Positions 6,935 through 7,115 of a stretch of 7,115 bases of DNA are shown here, one piece after another. How positions within the stretch are numbered: the stretch's first letter is position 1; each line of letters opens with the position of its first letter. The notes beneath the pieces were generated by a model that saw only the letters and a list, made by a program, of their open reading frames with translations, had not been told where the DNA came from and ran no database searches. The stretch is from Bacteroidetes bacterium UBA6063 (GTDB lineage: Bacteria > Bacteroidota > Bacteroidia > NS11-12g > UBA9320), in assembly GCA_002428905.1 (NCBI GenBank), contig DIYD01000242.1, forward strand, positions 1 to 7,115. The letters run 5' to 3'. The position numbers were made by a program, and so were the translations under genes.

Positions 6935-6986
6935 TTTTGGCCATTCTCGCTGTTGGTATTAATACGTCGAATTGGCATATTATTCT

Positions 6987-7000
6987 TACCTTCGGAAGGT
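6987..7000 (+). promoter_or_regulatory. Candidate -7 box (TACCTTCG) overlapping a palindrome before the last gene
   Basis: TACCTTCG at 6987-6994 differs by one base from TAnnTTTG. ACCTTC and GAAGGT (6988-7000) form a perfect inverted repeat around a central G that runs into the GTG start at 6999. The layout could be a promoter with an operator-like dyad, or a small hairpin at the start codon. No -33 element at the usual distance is seen. Confidence 0.3.
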
Positions 7001-7115
7001 GAACGAAATCCTTATTGCCGTATTCTGTCTGGTCGCCGGTGCTTTTAGTTTGGTCTCGAGCTTGACGAACTGGTCGTGGTTTTTTCGGAACCGACGCGCC
7101 CAGGCCTTTGTTCGT
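6999..7115 (+). CDS. Small membrane protein resembling Imm17 (3'-truncated by the window)
   Basis: From a GTG at 6999 the frame runs open for 39 codons to the window end; the frame is closed upstream by a TAA at 6960-6962 and holds no ATG. The product begins with a membrane helix (NEILIAVFCLVAGAFSLVSS, 2-21) followed by NWSWFFRNRRAQAFVR (24-39). A helix followed by a W-x-W-F-F motif and basic residues leading to a fixed RA..FV segment is what I recall of the Imm17 family of small two-helix proteins, which usually continue with GR.GAR and a second helix. Imm17 is annotated as immunity protein of polymorphic toxin systems, but many Bacteroidota copies stand alone. No toxin gene is in the window. 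The GTG start is chosen because it places the helix at the N-terminus; a TTG at 6972 is the only other option. Confidence 0.5.
   Translation, partial: MNEILIAVFCLVAGAFSLVSSLTNWSWFFRNRRAQAFVR

Noticed and set aside
6956..6965. GTATTAATAC palindrome after the small lipoprotein as a terminator
   Set aside because: It is a 10-bp AT-rich palindrome without a loop or T-run, so it cannot form a stable terminator hairpin.

Overview
The window looks like part of a Bacteroidota chromosome, probably Flavobacteriales-like. Four things point that way: a RodA with the Bacteroidota form of the conserved motifs, a TAnnTTTG-type promoter box placed directly before a start codon, signal peptides that end in G|Q, and SPII lipoproteins with acidic residues just after the lipid cysteine. 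No rRNA, tRNA, CRISPR array, transposase or phage gene is visible. The lineage call is inferred from these traits, not from a database match.

Layout. (1) Positions 1-1025 (+) hold the 3' part of rodA, the SEDS peptidoglycan glycosyltransferase of the elongasome; its 5' end lies outside the window. (2) Positions 1026-1216 are a convergent intergenic region with low-complexity DNA: a 14-bp direct duplication, seven head-to-tail copies of a GTCAACY heptamer, and a 7-bp inverted repeat. (3) Positions 3417-1217 (-) are a two-gene operon: a polytopic GT-C/PMT-like membrane glycosyltransferase and, joined to it by an ATGA overlap, an MbnP-like lipoprotein. (4) Positions 3490-6934 (+) are a tightly packed three-gene envelope operon: a secreted M48 zinc metallopeptidase with a large uncharacterised C-terminal extension, a predicted outer-membrane beta-barrel (ATGA overlap), and a small lipoprotein (2-bp gap). 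(5) At the right edge, from about 6999 (+), starts a small membrane protein that resembles the Imm17 family and is cut by the window end.

How the genes may work together. Almost every product is predicted to act in the cell envelope: septum/sidewall synthesis (RodA), lipid-linked sugar transfer (GT-C), and periplasmic or outer-membrane proteins. The most interesting unit is the M48 peptidase-barrel-lipoprotein operon. Its spacing implies coupled translation, and its three products are predicted to share the periplasm/outer membrane. This is compatible with a BepA-like quality-control or processing role for a dedicated barrel partner, but that role is inference. The second notable unit is an MbnP-like lipoprotein that has a membrane glycosyltransferase as its operon partner and no MbnH-type di-heme peroxidase within the window.
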